From Leucobacter sp. PH1c (GTDB lineage Bacteria > Actinomycetota > Actinomycetes > Actinomycetales > Microbacteriaceae): a stretch of DNA of 64,000 bases. The notes beneath the pieces were generated by a model. That model saw nothing but the letters and a program-made list of their open reading frames with translations. It had not been told where the DNA came from and made no database searches. The position numbers were made by a program, and so were the translations under genes. The stretch is taken from NCBI RefSeq assembly GCF_000633415.1, contig NZ_AYMV01000020.1, positions 1 to 64,000 of the forward strand. The letters are read 5' to 3'. Shown piece by piece: positions 19,643 through 28,551 of the stretch (positions are counted from its first letter, which is position 1; the number at the start of each line of letters is the position of its first letter).

Positions 19643-20221
19643 CTATGGCATGAGTCCCAGCGGGTCTGTCATGCACCCTGGACCTCTCGGATCGTTGTCG
19701 TCCCAGGGCTTGCTTCCGGCGTCGAATTGCCCGAGGAGGTCATGCTTGGTGAATCCAGGCTCCACCACTCCCTCCTGAACGAGGCACGCGGCCCACAGCT
19801 CCATGTCATCAACCTTTTCGGGATTCAGTCGCATGCGGTAATACATGACCATGACCCCACCGTCCGAGAACGCGCACTCTCCCAAGATGTCAGGCGGTTG
19901 GTCACTGGACAGTGTTTCGCCGGTAACAGTCTCTCGGCCATACTTATCCCACGTCACTTCAAGATTGTGCAGAGTGAAGCAGTCTTCAACGAGGTTTATT
20001 GCTTCCGAGAGTTCCTGCTCCGTAACCTTGCTGTCTGCAAATACTTCTCGCGCAAAGCTCGAAGGATAGTCTCTCAGCAAGGATGCGATTTCTTGAGCCC
20101 AAGGGCCGGTAATGGACCGTGGGCCGTCGGGAGCCGTGTATTCCCCATCGGCGCACCCGCTGAGAACCAGTGCCAACATCACAACAGGGATGAGTTTTTT
20201 CTCATTCGCCGCGAAGATCAT
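19643..20221 (-). CDS. lipoprotein of unknown function, partner of the peptide gene
   Basis: The 192-residue product begins MIFAANEKKLIPVVMLALVL and has the lipobox LSGC, so it should be a membrane-attached lipoprotein. The mature part is acidic, with four further Cys (in EDCFTLH, GECAFSD, AACLVQE, PGCMTDP) that could form two disulfides. I recognise no family. It begins three bases after the stop of the secreted peptide gene, with AAGGG inside that gene's end as ribosome site, so the two are translationally coupled. Immunity or binding partner for the peptide is a guess from gene order. G+C is well below that of the flanking genes. Confidence 0.65.
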   Translation of the reverse strand: MIFAANEKKLIPVVMLALVLSGCADGEYTAPDGPRSITGPWAQEIASLLRDYPSSFAREVFADSKVTEQELSEAINLVEDCFTLHNLEVTWDKYGRETVTGETLSSDQPPDILGECAFSDGGVMVMYYRMRLNPEKVDDMELWAACLVQEGVVEPGFTKHDLLGQFDAGSKPWDDNDPRGPGCMTDPLGLMP

Positions 20222-20224
20222 CCG

Positions 20225-20605
20225 CTAGCCCTTCATTACCCCTCTGTTCGCATATGACAACCCGTCAGAGCTGTAAGCCCACGTTCGGTGCCCGGCCCAG
20301 TTGCCGTGTCGAGACCAGCTATTGAGCGCATACACTGCATACGCCCCACGATTGCAGTAGGAGTTCCAGCCGCGAATCGATGTGGGTTCGTTCGCGTTAC
20401 AGAAGGAAATGGCCTCTGCTGTTGTGGGTTCTTCAGCAACGAGCGAGACGCCAGCAAGTGCCCCCGCGAGCCCCACAGCAGCGGCAATCGCAACGGTACG
20501 TTTCCTGAGGCTTGAGTGATGTCCCGCACGCAGCGACTGCGAGGCTCTCAACTTCCCTGAGTCGGCGGTCAGATCTAAGAGCGAGAGGAACAGGCGTGCG
20601 AACAT
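20225..20605 (-). CDS. secreted small cationic peptide precursor, unknown family
   Basis: The ATG at 20605 is preceded by GGAGG four bases away; a TTG five codons earlier is less likely. The 126-residue precursor has a long N-terminal region, then RKR, a hydrophobic core (VAIAAAVGLAGALAGVSLVA) and a cleavage site TAEA before ISFC. The predicted mature peptide has about 61 residues, two Cys (about 15 apart), four Trp, many Asn/Ser/Tyr/Gly, and a net positive charge. I find no match to a family I know; it is not clearly lactococcin 972-like. With the lipoprotein gene three bases downstream, a bacteriocin/immunity pair or a secreted signal/inhibitor is possible. A weak extended -10 (TGT-TAGCTT, 20644-20652) lies upstream. 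Confidence 0.6.
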   Translation of the reverse strand: MFARLFLSLLDLTADSGKLRASQSLRAGHHSSLRKRTVAIAAAVGLAGALAGVSLVAEEPTTAEAISFCNANEPTSIRGWNSYCNRGAYAVYALNSWSRHGNWAGHRTWAYSSDGLSYANRGVMKG

Positions 20606-21244
20606 CGATCCTCCAATCAACGAAAGCCATCAGGGTGTGGAGCAAGCTAACATGCACAGAAAGCTCTCGCGGGGTACCTATTCTTGCCACGTTTCCATGG
20701 GGAGGCCCGCGTGCCGAAGCCGCCAAATATCCAAACGGCTCCTGTATCTGAAGGGGATCTGCGGGCGCGCCTCTGGCTTGGGTCGAGCGGAGCCGGCCCG
20801 TTCGAGGCCACAGAATAGGTCGCAGAGTAGCCGCCGCCAGCATCGAGGCGTGACCGCATCAGGACTTCCGTGTCGCCAGTTGCCGCAATTCGACCTTGTC
20901 TGGTGAACGTAGGCTTTCCATGGTCAGGCTACCGAGCGCTTGAGGAGCTCACTCCCGACACGATCTTCCCCCTGCGCGCTCACAGGGAAAGAGCTCCCAT
21001 GTCCATCGGTCGTCGCAGACCACAGAACGGACTGCCATCGATCGGGCGCAGGAGGCCGCGGCCAAATGAGTATCTCGAGTACGCTCCACGAGGGTGTTCC
21101 GGCCCCGACGACACCCGAGTGCATGTGTGTCGAGCAAGGAACGCTCCGACGGTAGCGGCTGCACCGACCGCGCAGTCAGGGCGAACCGAGTGACCGCATG
21201 CGGAGCACGAGATGTGGCGGGCAGAAGCGCACCGCGCGGCGGCA
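20606..21244. other. gene-free stretch in low-G+C island
   Basis: It separates the peptide gene from the DivIVA-domain gene. Several short frames are open on both strands, but none has a good start, a family motif or host-like codon use. Apart from the candidate -10 of the peptide gene I see no feature. Confidence 0.5.
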
Positions 21245-21850
21245 CTAGCGCGTGGAAAGGATGATCTCCACGACGCCGTCGAGCAGGGCGTCGACCTGAT
21301 CCTCGTCGTAGCCGCGCCACTGCGAGTGGAACACGACGTCGCGCACCTCGGCGGGCGGCATCTCGAGCTCGCGGCGCTCGAACATCTCGGAGACCCGGTC
21401 GAGGAAGGCGTCGACCTGCGAGCGGCGGTAGCCGGTCGCGAAGATCCCCCGGCGCCGGAACCGGCGACCGCGCGGGCGCTGGATCCGACCGCGCACCTCG
21501 GACAGGAGCGCGCGAGTCTCGTCCCACCACGCATCCTCGCCCGCGGCGCGGACCTTGGCGCGCCGCTCGCGCTCGAAGAACACCTCTTCCAGGCGATCCA
21601 GTGCGGCATCGACGTAGCGCGTCGAGTAGCCCGCGCGCTTCACGGGGAAGGCTGTCTGGCGGATCTCCTCGGCGGTGAGCGGCGTCCCTTCGGAGGCCGC
21701 CCCCTCGTAGGCGCCGCGAGCGCGCGCCAGGAAGGCGTCGACGGGCTCCTGGGCGTAGCCGAGCTGGGATCCGGTCGCGAGCGGGAACGAGGTGTGCACC
21801 GATCCATTCTGCCCGGAGCCTCGCCGCCCTTGCTGGGAATGTGCGGACAT
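21245..21850 (-). CDS. double DivIVA (DivI1A)-domain protein
   Basis: The 201-residue protein has four copies of a GYxxxxVDxxLD motif (GYAQEPVDAFLA, GYSTRYVDAALD, GYRRSQVDAFLD, GYDEDQVDALLD), arranged as two tandem DivI1A domains with the spacing typical of small actinobacterial DivIVA-domain proteins. It lacks a long coiled coil. The role is probably in cell-pole or septum organisation. Its ATG overlaps the cdsA stop by one base, so the two are coupled; pairing with phospholipid synthesis is notable. Confidence 0.8.
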   Translation of the reverse strand: MSAHSQQGRRGSGQNGSVHTSFPLATGSQLGYAQEPVDAFLARARGAYEGAASEGTPLTAEEIRQTAFPVKRAGYSTRYVDAALDRLEEVFFERERRAKVRAAGEDAWWDETRALLSEVRGRIQRPRGRRFRRRGIFATGYRRSQVDAFLDRVSEMFERRELEMPPAEVRDVVFHSQWRGYDEDQVDALLDGVVEIILSTR

Positions 21851-22767
21851 CACACGACCCCGAGCGCGAGCGCGACGCCGTAGACGCCGACGGCGGAGGG
21901 GAGCAGCGAGTCGAGCCGATCCAGGAAGCCGCCGTGGCCCGGGATCCAGGAACTCATGTCCTTGACGCCGAGGTTCCGTTTGATGAGCGACTCGGTGAGG
22001 TCTCCCCCGGTTGCGGTGAACAGCACGACGACGCCGAGCACGACACCGACCCACCAGGGCTGGTCGAGCGCGAAGATGGCGACAGAGACGCCGACCGCGG
22101 TCGCGACGATCGCCGCGCCGAAGAAGCCCTCCCAGGTCTTGTTGGGGCTGATCCGCGGGGTCATCTTGGTGCGGCCGAGCGTCACGCCGGCGGCGTAGGC
22201 CCCGACATCGACGGACACGACGATCGCGACGAGCGAGAAGACCCACCACTCCCCGCGGTCGGCATCGACGAGCAGCACCGCGAAGGAGGCGAGGAAGGCG
22301 ACGTAGACGAGCGTGAAGAGCCCGGAGAACACGTCGCGGACGAGCGTGCGCGGCGGCGTCTCCCACGCGGGGAAGAGCCCCTCGACGAGACGCCAGACCG
22401 TGAGGAGCGCCGAACCGGCGAAGAGACCGAGCAGCATGCCCTCGGCGCCCCAGAGGAACGCGCCACCCACGACGACGAGGCCGCCGAGCACGACCCCCAC
22501 CCGGGGCACGCGGCGCCCCGCCACGCGGAAGGCCGATGCGAGCTCGACGAGCGCGATCGACACGATGATCGCGACGAGCGCGACGAACACCTCGCGCATG
22601 AGGAACAGGCTCGCGAGGAACACTCCGCCGAACACGAGCCCCGAGAGGATCGCGAAGAACAGGTTGCGGCCCGCGCGGGCCTCAATGCGGGCGTTCGTCG
22701 CTTCGAGCTGCGCGCGCTTCGATTCGAAGGCGCTGCGCAGCTCGTCGCGACGCTCCGAGCCGGTCAT
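21850..22767 (-). CDS. cdsA: phosphatidate cytidylyltransferase
   Basis: CdsA makes CDP-diacylglycerol, the branch point for phospholipids, in the membrane. The 305-residue product has about eight membrane helices and near its end the family signature SLIKRNLGVKDMSSWIP followed by GHGGFLDRLD, with the conserved His, Asp and Arg. A charged N-terminal helix (residues 1-33) precedes the first membrane segment. The ATG is five bases after the frr stop, in the usual actinobacterial order pyrH-frr-cdsA. Confidence 0.95.
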   Translation of the reverse strand: MTGSERRDELRSAFESKRAQLEATNARIEARAGRNLFFAILSGLVFGGVFLASLFLMREVFVALVAIIVSIALVELASAFRVAGRRVPRVGVVLGGLVVVGGAFLWGAEGMLLGLFAGSALLTVWRLVEGLFPAWETPPRTLVRDVFSGLFTLVYVAFLASFAVLLVDADRGEWWVFSLVAIVVSVDVGAYAAGVTLGRTKMTPRISPNKTWEGFFGAAIVATAVGVSVAIFALDQPWWVGVVLGVVVLFTATGGDLTESLIKRNLGVKDMSSWIPGHGGFLDRLDSLLPSAVGVYGVALALGVV

Positions 22768-22772
22768 GCGGC

Positions 22773-23327
22773 TCAGACCTCCAGCAGCTCGGCTTCTTTG
22801 CGCTTCAGCGCATCATCGATCTGCTCGATGAACTGCTTGGTCACGAGCTCGAGCTCCTTCTCGGCGCGCGTCACCTCGTCCTCACCGATCTCGCTCTTGA
22901 GCGCCTCGAGGTCGTCCTTGCCCTGGCGACGCACGTTACGGATCGCAACGCGCGCGTCCTCGGCACGGCCCTTGACGATCTTCACGAACTCCTTGCGGCG
23001 CTCCTCGGTGAGCTCGGGCAGCGCGACGCGGATCACGGAGCCGTCGTTCGAGGGGTTCGCCCCGAGGTTCGGCATGTCGCGGATCGCCTGCTCGATGTCC
23101 TTCATCGCACCCTTGTCGTAGGGGGTGATGATGAGGCTGCGCGCGTCCTGGTTCTGCACCGAGGCGAGCTGCGGCAGCGGCGTCGGGGTGCCGTAGTAGT
23201 CGACCTGCAGGTTCTGCAGCAGCGCGGGGTTGGCCCGACCGGTGCGCACCGAGGCGAAGCCCTCCTTCGCGGACTCGACCGCGCCGTTCATGCGGTCCTT
23301 AATATCGACGAAGACCTCTTCGATCAC
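22773..23327 (-). CDS. frr: ribosome recycling factor
   Basis: RRF splits post-termination ribosomes together with EF-G. The 184-residue length and the three-helix/domain II pattern are normal, including [30 protein letters not shown] and the C-terminal helix ending in [14 protein letters not shown]. The start is GTG after AAGGAG. Confidence 0.97.
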   Translation of the reverse strand: MIEEVFVDIKDRMNGAVESAKEGFASVRTGRANPALLQNLQVDYYGTPTPLPQLASVQNQDARSLIITPYDKGAMKDIEQAIRDMPNLGANPSNDGSVIRVALPELTEERRKEFVKIVKGRAEDARVAIRNVRRQGKDDLEALKSEIGEDEVTRAEKELELVTKQFIEQIDDALKRKEAELLEV

Positions 23328-23363
23328 GGTGCTCTCCTTATGTGTTGCCGAACTGGATCAAGC

Positions 23364-24083
23364 TTAGCGGTGAACGAGCGTGCCGAGCTTCTCGCCACGG
23401 ATCGCGGCGGTGACATTGCCCGCCGGCTCCATGCCGAACACGCGCATCGGCATGCCGTTGTCCATGCAGAGGCTGAAGGCGGTCGAGTCGACGACCTTGA
23501 GGCCCTGGACGAGCGCCTCGCCGTAGCTGATGTCGCGGATGAGGGTCGCCTCGGGATCCTTCGCGGGATCGGCCGTGTAGACGCCATCGACGCCGTTCTT
23601 GGCCACGAGGACCTCTTCGGCGTGGATCTCGAGCGCGCGCTGCGCGGAGACCGTGTCCGTGGAGAAGTAGGGCAGGCCGGCGCCTGCGCCGAAGATCACG
23701 ACGCGCCCCTTCTCGAGGTGGCGGATCGCGCGGAGCGGGATGTAGGTCTCGGCGACCTGCGTCATCGTGATCGCCGACTGCACGCGGGTCTCGACACCCG
23801 CCTGCTCGAGGAAGTCCTGAAGGGCGAGGGCGTTCATCACGGTGCCCAGCATGCCCATGTAGTCGGCGCGCTCGCGGTCCATGCCGCGCTGCGAGAGCTC
23901 GGCGCCGCGGAAGAAGTTGCCGCCGCCGACGACGACCGCGACCTCGGCGTGCTCCATTGCAGCGGCGATCTCGCGAGCGATCTGGCTCACCACGTCGGGG
24001 TTCACCCCGAGGGTGCCGCCACCGAACGCCTCGCCGGAAAGCTTCAGCAGTACTCGACGCTTGCGGTCTGCGGTCTCAGTCAT
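23364..24083 (-). CDS. pyrH: UMP kinase
   Basis: PyrH phosphorylates UMP to UDP in pyrimidine synthesis. The 239-residue product has the amino-acid-kinase fold: KLSGEAFGG near the start, GGGNFFRG, the [10 protein letters not shown] helix and the [13 protein letters not shown] loop. ATG follows AAGGAG. It begins about 80 bases after the tsf terminator and may have its own promoter in that gap. Confidence 0.97.
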   Translation of the reverse strand: MTETADRKRRVLLKLSGEAFGGGTLGVNPDVVSQIAREIAAAMEHAEVAVVVGGGNFFRGAELSQRGMDRERADYMGMLGTVMNALALQDFLEQAGVETRVQSAITMTQVAETYIPLRAIRHLEKGRVVIFGAGAGLPYFSTDTVSAQRALEIHAEEVLVAKNGVDGVYTADPAKDPEATLIRDISYGEALVQGLKVVDSTAFSLCMDNGMPMRVFGMEPAGNVTAAIRGEKLGTLVHR

Positions 24084-24160
24084 GTGGGGTCTCCTTCGCG
24101 GGGCACGGGTGGTGGATGGTGTGGGGCCTGCGACTCAGGCCCATGATAGTGCGGGCATAG

Positions 24161-24195
24161 CACGGGACCCGGACCAAATTGGCCCGGGTCCCGTG
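24161..24195 (-). terminator. terminator after tsf
   Basis: A perfect 12-bp stem CACGGGACCCGG/CCGGGTCCCGTG (24161-24172 with 24184-24195) lies just after the tsf stop. A smaller hairpin, GGGCCTG/CAGGCCC, follows at 24124-24142 before pyrH. Confidence 0.75.
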
Positions 24196-24203
24196 ACTAC
24201 CAG

Positions 24204-25034
24204 TTAGGCGCCGACCTTGCTGCGAGCGAAGCTGGTGACCGTGATGCCGGCCGCCTCAGCGACCTTCTTCACGTCGCGCTTCTCGTCATCCAGCGCGTGG
24301 ACCTGCTCGCCGAGCACGACCTGCTTGAAGAACGCGTTCAGACGCCCCTCAACGATCTTCGGGAGCGCAGCCTCGGGCTTGCCCTCGTTCTTCGAGATCT
24401 CGGTGACGATCTCGCGCTCCTTCTCGACGTCGGCCGCGGGAACCTCGTCGCGCGTGACGTAGAGCGGATCGGCGAACGAGATGTGACGAGCGATGCTGAG
24501 TGCAGCCTCTGCCCCGTCGCCCTCGTAGCCCACGACCACGCCGATCTGCGGGGGCAGATCCTTCGAGGTCTGGTGGAGGTAGACAGCCGTCGCGGGAGCC
24601 TCGACGCGCGTGACCTTGCGGAGCACGATGCGCTCGCCGATGATCGCCGACTCGTCAGCGATCACGTCGGCAACGGTCTTGCCGTCGGCGGGGGCCGCGA
24701 GGGCCTCCTCGGCGTTCGTCGCGTTCGCGGCGGTGATCGCGTCGAGGACGCGATCTGCCAGAGCGATGAACTTCTCGTTCTTCGCGACGAAGTCGGTCTC
24801 GCAGACGAGCTCGATCATCGTTGCAGCACCCTCGGTCTGGCGGACCGCGACGAGACCCTCGCTCGCCTCGCGGTCGCCGCGCTTCGCGACGCCCTTCAGG
24901 CCCTTGAGACGCAGGATCTCAATCGCCTTCTCGATGTCGCCCTCAGCCTCGACGAGTGCGTTCTTGCTGTCGAGCATGCCGGCGCCGAGACGCTCGCGCA
25001 GCTCCTTCACAGCGGCCATGCTTACTGCAGCCAT
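24204..25034 (-). CDS. tsf: elongation factor Ts
   Basis: EF-Ts is the nucleotide exchange factor for EF-Tu. The product has 276 residues with the N-terminal UBA-like domain (VKELRERLGAGMLDSKNALVEAEGDIEKAIEILR) and the core ETDFVAKNEKF. The ATG at 25034 is preferred over the one five codons later because AAGGAG lies six bases before it. The gene follows rpsB by 45 bases. Confidence 0.97.
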   Translation of the reverse strand: MAAVSMAAVKELRERLGAGMLDSKNALVEAEGDIEKAIEILRLKGLKGVAKRGDREASEGLVAVRQTEGAATMIELVCETDFVAKNEKFIALADRVLDAITAANATNAEEALAAPADGKTVADVIADESAIIGERIVLRKVTRVEAPATAVYLHQTSKDLPPQIGVVVGYEGDGAEAALSIARHISFADPLYVTRDEVPAADVEKEREIVTEISKNEGKPEAALPKIVEGRLNAFFKQVVLGEQVHALDDEKRDVKKVAEAAGITVTSFARSKVGA

Positions 25035-25079
25035 GTGTGACTCCTTCTGAGTGGTTCTGAACGTGTACGGGGAACCGAA

Positions 25080-25925
25080 TTACTCGGCAGCGGGAGCAGC
25101 GGCCTCGGTGGCCTCTGCAGCGGGTGCCTCAGCGGCGGGCGCCTCAGCAGCCTCGGCGGCGGGGGTCTCGGCACCGAGGAGCTCGACCTCCCACTCGGCG
25201 AGGGGCTCAGCAGCGGCCTCGCCAGCCTCGGGCTTCTGGTGGCGCTCCATGAGGCCCTCAGCAACGGCGTCGGCGATCACGCGGGTGAGCAGCGCGACCG
25301 AGCGGATCGCGTCGTCGTTGCCCGGGATCGGGTAGGTGACCTCGTCGGGGTCGCAGTTCGTGTCGAGGATGGCGATCACGGGGATACCGAGCTTCTTCGC
25401 CTCGTCGATCGCGAGGTGCTCCTTCTTGGTGTCGACCACCCAGAGAGCCGAGGGCGTCTTGCCCATGTTGCGGATGCCGCCGAGCGACTTCTGCAGCTTC
25501 TCGAGCTCGCGCTTCTTGAGGAGGAGCTCCTTCTTGGTGAAGCCGCTCGTGGTGCCCTCGAAGTCGAGCTGCTCGAGCTCCTTCATGCGCTCGAGGCGAC
25601 CGGTGACGGTCTGGAAGTTCGTGAGGAGGCCGCCGAGCCAGCGCTGGTTCACGTAGGGCTGGTTCACGCGGGTCGCCTGCTCGGCGATGGCCTCCTGGGC
25701 CTGCTTCTTCGTGCCGACGAAGAGGATGTTGCCGCCACGGGCAACGGTGTTCTTCACGAAGTCGTACGCGGCATCGATGTAGCCGAGCGACTGCTGCAGG
25801 TCGATGATGTAGATGCCCGAGCGCTCGGTGAAGATGAAGCGCTTCATCTTCGGGTTCCAGCGGCGGGTCTGGTGTCCGAAGTGGACGCCGCTGTCGAGCA
25901 GCTGGCGCATGGTAACGACGGCCAT
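25080..25925 (-). CDS. rpsB: 30S ribosomal protein S2
   Basis: S2 has [27 protein letters not shown] at the N-terminus and the conserved [11 protein letters not shown] block. The ATG at 25925 is supported by AGGAGA and by the family start. The product has 281 residues; the last ~45 form an Ala/Glu/Pro-rich tail beyond the usual end, common in actinobacteria. A candidate -10 (TACACT, minus strand) lies at 26101-26106, giving a leader of about 170 bases that could carry S2 autoregulation. Confidence 0.97.
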   Translation of the reverse strand: MAVVTMRQLLDSGVHFGHQTRRWNPKMKRFIFTERSGIYIIDLQQSLGYIDAAYDFVKNTVARGGNILFVGTKKQAQEAIAEQATRVNQPYVNQRWLGGLLTNFQTVTGRLERMKELEQLDFEGTTSGFTKKELLLKKRELEKLQKSLGGIRNMGKTPSALWVVDTKKEHLAIDEAKKLGIPVIAILDTNCDPDEVTYPIPGNDDAIRSVALLTRVIADAVAEGLMERHQKPEAGEAAAEPLAEWEVELLGAETPAAEAAEAPAAEAPAAEATEAAAPAAE

Positions 25926-26423
25926 TGCCGTTCTCCTGTTCTGCGCACCACGAATGGCGCGCTTGCGGTTGTATTCGATCGCGGATGCGATCAGATCCTG
26001 GTGCCCTCGAGCCCCGCCGCTTCGATCAGAGAACCGAAGACCGGTGGCGGTGCGCCGATGAGTGGGCACGCGAAGTCACCTCTTTCGAGGCGCGTCGACC
26101 AGTGTAGCATCCGCGTCCCCCGCGCACCGCACGCGGGCGCGCGGTTTCGCGTGTCGCGGCGGCGGGGATTTCGGGAGGGCCGGCAGCCGGGGCTTCGGGG
26201 CTTCCGGCGGCCGGGGTTTCCGGGGTTTCCGGGGTTTCGAGTGTCCGGGTTCGCGGTGCAGCGCGGTGTCGCGGTGCATCGCGGTGCGTTCCGGTGCCGA
26301 AATGCATCGCGTTCCGGTACCGCGCTCCGCTCACACTCACCGCCCCCAGGCCCTCAGCGGGATCCGTTTCCACACCCCGCGTCTTTCACTCCCCGAAGCG
26401 CGCTGCCCCGGCATGCTCCCCAC
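25926..26423. other. rpsB leader and repeat-rich spacer
   Basis: The left part is the likely rpsB leader. The right part holds runs of short near-repeats: GGGGTTTCC three times (26212-26238) and CGCGGTGCATCGCGGTGCG-type copies at about 26250-26290. No gene is supported here. Confidence 0.6.
26212..26238. repeat. 9-bp tandem repeat, three units
   Basis: GGGGTTTCC, GGGGTTTCC, GGGGTTTCG in direct succession between rpsB and the M23 peptidase gene. Confidence 0.85.
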
Positions 26424-27272
26424 ATGACTCTCTCCCGTTGGTTCCCCTCTCGAGCGCGCGCGCCTCGGGCATCGCGCGCATTCCAAGCAGCGCGCGCATC
26501 CCGAGCAGCACGCGCATCCCGAGCACCCCTCGATTCCCGAGCGACCCTCAGTTTCCGAGCAACCCGCGCGCTGGGCGCGCTCCTCATGGTCGTCGTACTG
26601 AGCCTGCTCGGTGCGTTCGGGGCACTCTGGACGCTCCGCGCGCTCGAGTGGCGGGACACCTCGGGCACGGCGTTCGAGCGCGAAGCCACAGGCGGAGCAC
26701 TCATCCCGGCGCTGGCCCCCGTGTGTGAGTCCGCGCTCGCACCGATGCGCGGTCTCGCGCCCACGCCGATGCACGCTCCCCCGCGGTACTCCGCAGTTTT
26801 CCCGGTGCCGCGCTCGGCGTCGCCGGTCGGCGCCGAGCGCTCGGCGCGCTCCCACCCGTACGTCGACCGCTGGCTGTCGCCGCTCCCCGGCCCGCTCAAC
26901 GTGGTCGGACCGTTCCGCGCACCCGAGACCCCATACACCTCCGGGCACCGGGGAATCGATCTGCCCGCACACCCGGGAGCGGCCGTGCGCGCCCCAGCGG
27001 GCGGCGAGGTCGTCTTTGCCGGAGCAGTCGCGGATCGTTCTGTGGTCTCGGTGCGCGTCGATGCCACGACCGTCTATGCGCTGGAGCCGGTGACCGCGGC
27101 TCCCCCGGCGGGCACGGCCGTTCGCGCGGGCGACGCGATCGGCCTCGCCGCAGCCGGCGGGCACTGCGGGGATGAGTGCGTGCACCTCGGCGTGCGGGTC
27201 GACGAGCGGTACGTCTCGCCGCTCCGTTTTCTGCTCGGACGCCCCGAGCTGCTCCCCTGGGACGGGGACTGA
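26424..27272 (+). CDS. M23-family peptidase-like membrane protein
   Basis: The 282-residue product has a basic N-terminus made of Arg/Ala/Ser repeats, one membrane helix (about residues 55-75), and an extracellular LytM-like domain with GHRGIDLPAHPG (the HxxxD zinc motif) and AAGGHCGDECVHLGVR. The usual HxH of M23 is replaced here by CxH plus a nearby His, a variant I associate with actinobacterial members, so activity is likely but not certain. It would cleave peptidoglycan peptide links. The ATG has no ribosome site; CATGCT lies six bases upstream. The gene converges on xerC. Confidence 0.8.
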   Translation: MTLSRWFPSRARAPRASRAFQAARASRAARASRAPLDSRATLSFRATRALGALLMVVVLSLLGAFGALWTLRALEWRDTSGTAFEREATGGALIPALAPVCESALAPMRGLAPTPMHAPPRYSAVFPVPRSASPVGAERSARSHPYVDRWLSPLPGPLNVVGPFRAPETPYTSGHRGIDLPAHPGAAVRAPAGGEVVFAGAVADRSVVSVRVDATTVYALEPVTAAPPAGTAVRAGDAIGLAAAGGHCGDECVHLGVRVDERYVSPLRFLLGRPELLPWDGD

Positions 27273-27311
27273 TACTGAGCGGGCTGCCCGAGCCAGGACT
27301 CCGGCCAGGGG

Positions 27312-28274
27312 TCAGGCGCGGGGGTGCGCCTGACGATAACGCTCGGCGAGCCGCTCCGTGGAGACATGCGTGTATACCTGTGTGCTCGCGAGGCTGGAAT
27401 GCCCCAGCATTTCCTGCACCACGCGCAGGTCGGCTCCGCCGTTGAGCAGGTGGGTCGCCGCCGTGTGGCGCAGGGTGTGCGGTCCGCTCGGGCCACCGCC
27501 CGGCTCCTGCTCGAGCTCTCGGGAGACGAGCCGGTACACGGCACTCGGGGTCAGCGGGGATCCCGAGGTCCCGAGAAACAGCTCCGCTCCCCCAGGGGTG
27601 CGCCCGGAGCTTGCGGGCGCACGCTCATCACGCGCGGGTCCTCGGTCGGCCGCGCGGGCGAGGAGCGCCGGGCGTCCGTGTTCCTCGTAGGCGGCGAGCG
27701 CTTTCGCAGCCGGGGCGCCGAAGGGGACCACGCGCTCCTTGCCGCCCTTGCCGAGCACGCGCACGGTGCGCTGCCGCCGATCCAAGCCGCTGGAGCTCAG
27801 GCCGCACAACTCAGACACCCGGAGCGCGGTGGCGTACAGCAGTTCGAGTACCGCGTGGTCGCGCAGCGCGTCCGGGTCCCCGCTCGCGGCGCGCGCCGCG
27901 GCTCGGTCGAGGATGCGGGCGATCTGTTCGTCCCCGAGCACGCGGGGCAGCGACTGCGGAGCCTTCGGGGTGCGCAGCCGCCCGGCGGGGTTGCCCGGCA
28001 CGAGTTGCCGTGTTTCGAGCCAGGTGCCGAACGACTTCAGTGTGGCAACGTTCCGGGCGAGCGTGCTCGCCGCGAGCCCGCGCTGCTGCCGATCCCAGAG
28101 CCACGCGCGCATCAGTTCGAGGTCGCACTCGGGGAGCTGCGTCGACCCGGCGTCGGCGGCGAACTCGGTGAAGTCCTGAAGGTCCCGACGATACGCGCGC
28201 ACGGTGTGCTCGGAGTAGCCGTACTCAGACTGGACCGCGGCGAGAAACGCTGCGGTGGCGGTCGTGAGGTCCAT
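27312..28274 (-). CDS. xerC: tyrosine recombinase XerC
   Basis: XerC/XerD-type recombinases resolve chromosome dimers at dif. The 320-residue protein has the SAM-like N-terminal domain and the full catalytic set: Arg152 (ALRVSEL), Lys176 (GKGGKE), His266 and Arg269 (HTLRH), His292 (LGHSS) and nucleophile Tyr301 (TQVYTHV). An Ala/Arg-rich loop of about 25 residues is inserted before the HxxR block. The gene order near yraN, yifB and dprA is usual for housekeeping xerC in actinobacteria and argues against a phage integrase. Confidence 0.92.
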   Translation of the reverse strand: MDLTTATAAFLAAVQSEYGYSEHTVRAYRRDLQDFTEFAADAGSTQLPECDLELMRAWLWDRQQRGLAASTLARNVATLKSFGTWLETRQLVPGNPAGRLRTPKAPQSLPRVLGDEQIARILDRAAARAASGDPDALRDHAVLELLYATALRVSELCGLSSSGLDRRQRTVRVLGKGGKERVVPFGAPAAKALAAYEEHGRPALLARAADRGPARDERAPASSGRTPGGAELFLGTSGSPLTPSAVYRLVSRELEQEPGGGPSGPHTLRHTAATHLLNGGADLRVVQEMLGHSSLASTQVYTHVSTERLAERYRQAHPRA

Positions 28275-28334
28275 GCCTCACATTCTCCCCTGCTCTGCCT
28301 CGTCGCTCGCCCCGTTTCCCCAAGTTTGCAGCGA

Positions 28335-28371
28335 CTTTGATCCGTTATAGCCACTCCATACCGGATCAAAG
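28335..28371. repeat. 10-bp inverted repeat upstream of xerC
   Basis: CTTTGATCCG (28335-28344) and CGGATCAAAG (28362-28371) are perfect complements around a 17-base loop. It lies between the dprA stop and the xerC start and could be a dprA terminator or a protein site. A run of eight G follows near 28390. The rest of 28275-28551 shows no gene. Confidence 0.6.
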
Positions 28372-28551
28372 CGGTCCCAATCTTGCCCCGGGGGGGGCGC
28401 ACAGCACCCGCCACCTCCCCCGTTCACACGCAGCCGTACTCCGCGGTGCGCCCAGCGGCCTGCATCGCTGCCGCCCGCCTCTCGATCGCACGCCGAGGGC
28501 ATCGACGTCGACTCCGCTGAGCGCTCCCAGTGAACGAGCGCAGTCGTTCCC

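Noticed and set aside
20225-20605. lactococcin 972-type bacteriocin
   Set aside because: The mature peptide lacks the pattern I know for that family and has two Cys; no transporter pair typical of that system lies beside it.
20433-20843. 136-codon minus-strand frame overlapping the peptide gene
   Set aside because: It runs in another frame through the peptide's signal sequence, and the peptide gene has the better start, ribosome site and signal peptide.
27312-28274. tyrosine recombinase as integrase of a mobile element
   Set aside because: It lies in the conserved xerC-dprA-yifB-yraN neighbourhood, with no attachment site or cargo genes next to it.
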